NCBI RefSeq assembly: GCF_014199335.1
Contig: NZ_JACIJI010000008.1
Span: forward strand, 35,159 to 99,158
Length of the DNA: 64,000 nucleotides
Origin: Stakelama sediminis
GTDB taxonomy: Bacteria; Pseudomonadota; Alphaproteobacteria; Sphingomonadales; Sphingomonadaceae
Reading direction: 5' to 3'
Under the pieces are notes generated by a model. That model ran no database searches. It saw nothing but the letters and a program-made list of their open reading frames with translations, and was not told the origin of the DNA. Numbering within the stretch: the first letter of the stretch is position 1; each line of letters starts with the position of its first letter. Both the position numbers and the translations under genes were made by a program. Shown in pieces: positions 62,102 through 64,000 of the stretch.

Positions 62102-62424
62102 CGCTTGAACGGGCGGTCGAGCTCAGCCTGGGCAAAATACGCGGAAGCCTTGCGCAGGATCTCATTGGCCTGCCGCAGCTCGCGGTTCTCGCGCTCCAGC
62201 GCCTTCAGGCGTTCCGCCAACTCGGTGGGCACACCGGCACGCTTGCCGCTGTTGACCTCGGCCTTCTTCACCCATTCCAGCAGCGTGTGTCCTGAGCAGT
62301 CGATCATGGCTGCTATCGATGTTATCGCTGCCCAGCGGGATGGATGTTCGCTCTCGTGATCCAGCACCATGCGAACTGCCCGCTCACGAACCTGTGGTGC
62401 AAACTTGTTCGTCGTCTTGCTCAT
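62098..62424 (-). CDS. IS3 transposase OrfA
   Basis: 108 aa. Helix-turn-helix region [40 protein letters not shown], then a leucine-zipper-like helix ([20 protein letters not shown]). Directs OrfB to the element ends. Confidence 0.93.
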   Translation of the reverse strand: MSKTTNKFAPQVRERAVRMVLDHESEHPSRWAAITSIAAMIDCSGHTLLEWVKKAEVNSGKRAGVPTELAERLKALERENRELRQANEILRKASAYFAQAELDRPFKR

Positions 62425-62477
62425 CGTAGACCCTTCCTCTCAGGAGTTAGGGCCTCCGGCAATCCCGGGGCGGTTCA

Positions 62478-63793
62478 GTCTCGAACAAATCAATGTCGAG
62501 CGCATCAGGACCGTCGATCGGCAACTCGCCATCGCGCAGCGCTCGAACCAGCGACTCCGCCGGCTGAATGCTTGCCGCGTTGAGGCCGGCCAAGCGCGAC
62601 GCCCGCGCGGCGACCCGCAACACCGTCGCCGTTTCCGGCGCCCGGTCGATGAGGTGAACGAGATCGGCGCTCGTCTCGACGCTTTCGTCGAGCGCGATGC
62701 GATCGAGCATCCGGAGCGCCGCGCTGCGCGGTGGCAGGCCGAGCTTCAGGACGAAGCTCATCCGCCGCAGAATGGCGTCGTCGACATTGCTGATCGCGTT
62801 GGTCGTCCAGATCACCGGTACCGGGTTGGTCTCGAGCATCCGGTTGACGAACACCTTGCTGCCCTCGTGCCTGGCGAACCAGTCGCCATCGCCGGGCCGC
62901 GCGCCGCCGATAAGGTCTTCCCTCTCGTCGAACAGCAATGCCGCACCGCCACGCGGGCCGAGTACACGCTGCTCCAGACCCAGCGCGCTCACCCGTTCCC
63001 AGCGAGTGGGCTCCTCGCCGTCAATCGTCGGCTTCGCCGATCGCGTGCAGGTCGATGCCGGCTGCGGCTGCGATGGTGCGGGCGAATTCGGTCTTGCCGG
63101 TGCCGGGCGGACCGTGGACGAGGATGTTGATTCCCGCCGCCCGCTCGCGAGCTGCCCCGGCTAATAGCCGCACCAGAAAATCGGCATCATCGATATGCGC
63201 GAAGTCGTCGAGCGCCAGCGACGCCGGTTGCCGTACGCCGACCAGCGTGTCGATCATGGCGATCCCAGCGGCAGGCGCGCGATCGAGCAGCCGTTCGAGC
63301 GCCCAACGCACGTCGACCGTGACCTCGCCCTGACGATTGGCCACAAACCCGACCAGACCGAGCCGCAGCACGGTGCTGCACCGGACACGACGTTCTGCGT
63401 CATGCGGGTCGGCACCGGCCAGTTCGCCGAGCAAGCCGGGCAGATCGTGGCCATGGAGGCCCGCCACAGCGGCAAGCGCCGCGACACGCGGCAGACGATC
63501 GCACGCGATCATGATCGTCAGCAGCGCGGCATCGAATGCATCGAGCGCCAGAAGCGCAGCAAATTCCTCGGCGAGCAGCAGGGCGGGCGTGACTCATCAC
63601 TGGCCGGCGTCTGCTCGACGCCGGTCAATAATTGATCCCAGGCAAGTTCGGCGAGATCTTGTGGCCCCATATCGAACAGCCAGCCGGCATGCGGCTGCGC
63701 CCATTCGACAGCCGCTTTTGCAAGCGGCGCGGACGCGGGAATGCCGCGACCGATGCGGCGCAACATGCGCCGCGCGATACTAAGTTCGTTCAT
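62478..63793 (-). pseudogene. AAA-type ATPase gene, frameshifted and cut by the IS
   Basis: Three frame segments cover one protein: the start MNELSIARRMLRRIGRG (63793 downwards), the middle with ILVHGPPGTGKTEFARTIAA (Walker A), and the end with GGAALLFDEREDLIGG (Walker B) and WTTNAISNVDDAILRRM (sensor region). Frame changes occur near 63590 and at about 63023 (an extra T in GATTGA). The 3' end is lost at the IS boundary. Most likely a decayed gene. Confidence 0.7.
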
Positions 63794-63915
63794 TGTCGTC
63801 CCACTGGGCCGAGCGCACGCCAGTCAGCGCACGGCATCGGCATCAATTCGATGATGTCAGATCGATCGAACTGCGACAGCGGCGGTCTTCGCCCTGCCGC
63901 CGCGTCGTGGGACGC

Positions 63916-63999
63916 TTAGGAAAAGGGCTGGAAACCGACGGGCTGAGCGCCCCGATAGGCGGTTAGGTCCAGCAATTCATGTCTCCGTTTGTCGCCGCT
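63916..63999 (-). CDS. C-terminal end of an unknown gene (cut by window edge)
   Basis: 27 codons and a TAA stop, reading HELLDLTAYRGAQPVGFQPF at the end. Enters from beyond 64000. Not identifiable from this length. Confidence 0.35.
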   Translation of the reverse strand, partial: SGDKRRHELLDLTAYRGAQPVGFQPFS

Positions 64000-64000
64000 A

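Larger units (their letters stand above)
61157..62477 (-). mobile_element. Complete IS3-family insertion sequence
   Basis: 1321 bp bounded by perfect 27-bp inverted repeats (61157-61183 and 62451-62477; outer end TGAACCGCCCCGGGATTGCC). It contains the orfA and orfB frames. The flanking triplets (GGG and GTC) do not match, so there is no target duplication. It joins an integrase remnant to a truncated AAA ATPase gene. Confidence 0.93.

Overview
The window reads as chromosomal DNA of a GC-rich alphaproteobacterium, most likely a sphingomonad (Sphingomonas or a close relative). GcrA, the petA/petB order, the proline-rich envelope proteins and the overall gene content support this; no 16S gene is present, so the genus is an inference.

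Positions 1 to about 41,600 are mostly housekeeping backbone. In order: cytochrome bc1 (petB partial, petA); trmL-hemF-GNAT; two overlapping membrane proteins; lipB; a Met/Asn-rich lipoprotein; queC-queE; hslO; argD-argF; a DUF2490 protein; an ABC-2 permease; gcrA; tadE/tadG; parE; a serine hydrolase; two look-alike Pro/Thr-rich single-pass proteins; rpoB-rpoC; a GH3 beta-glucosidase; modA-modB-modC; a polysaccharide-type esterase; a phasin; lepA; a ferredoxin-NADP reductase; and tRNA-Pro(CGG). Visible regulatory features include terminators, a ModE-like box, two LacI-type palindromes, a 12-bp hairpin between rpoB and rpoC, and a 148-bp MITE-like element that supplies the queE stop codon.

Positions 41,617 to about 53,100, just after the tRNA, form an accessory block. 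It holds a second infA, two paralogous small proteins with a toxin-binding-like domain, a transglutaminase, a YetF-like protein, a cold-shock protein, a CPA1 antiporter, several small unknown proteins, an IS3 remnant, a frameshifted response regulator and a hybrid histidine kinase. A 42-43 nt motif with a potential 7-bp closing stem occurs three times (plus one degenerate copy), always in the sense orientation upstream of a small gene (infA2, csp, two small ORFs). It looks like a family of structured 5' leaders that I cannot name.

Positions 53,258 to 61,031 form a compact nonribosomal peptide operon: a free-standing A-PCP protein with the Leu code DAWFLGNVVK, a cytochrome P450, a C-A-PCP-TE protein with a Gly-like code and a cysteine in place of the thioesterase serine, and an Sfp-type phosphopantetheinyl transferase. 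The likely logic is loading of Leu, oxidation on the carrier by the P450, condensation with a second amino acid, and release by a Cys thioesterase. The end of the operon runs into an integrase remnant, followed by a complete IS3 element without a target duplication and a broken AAA ATPase gene. This edge therefore looks rearranged.
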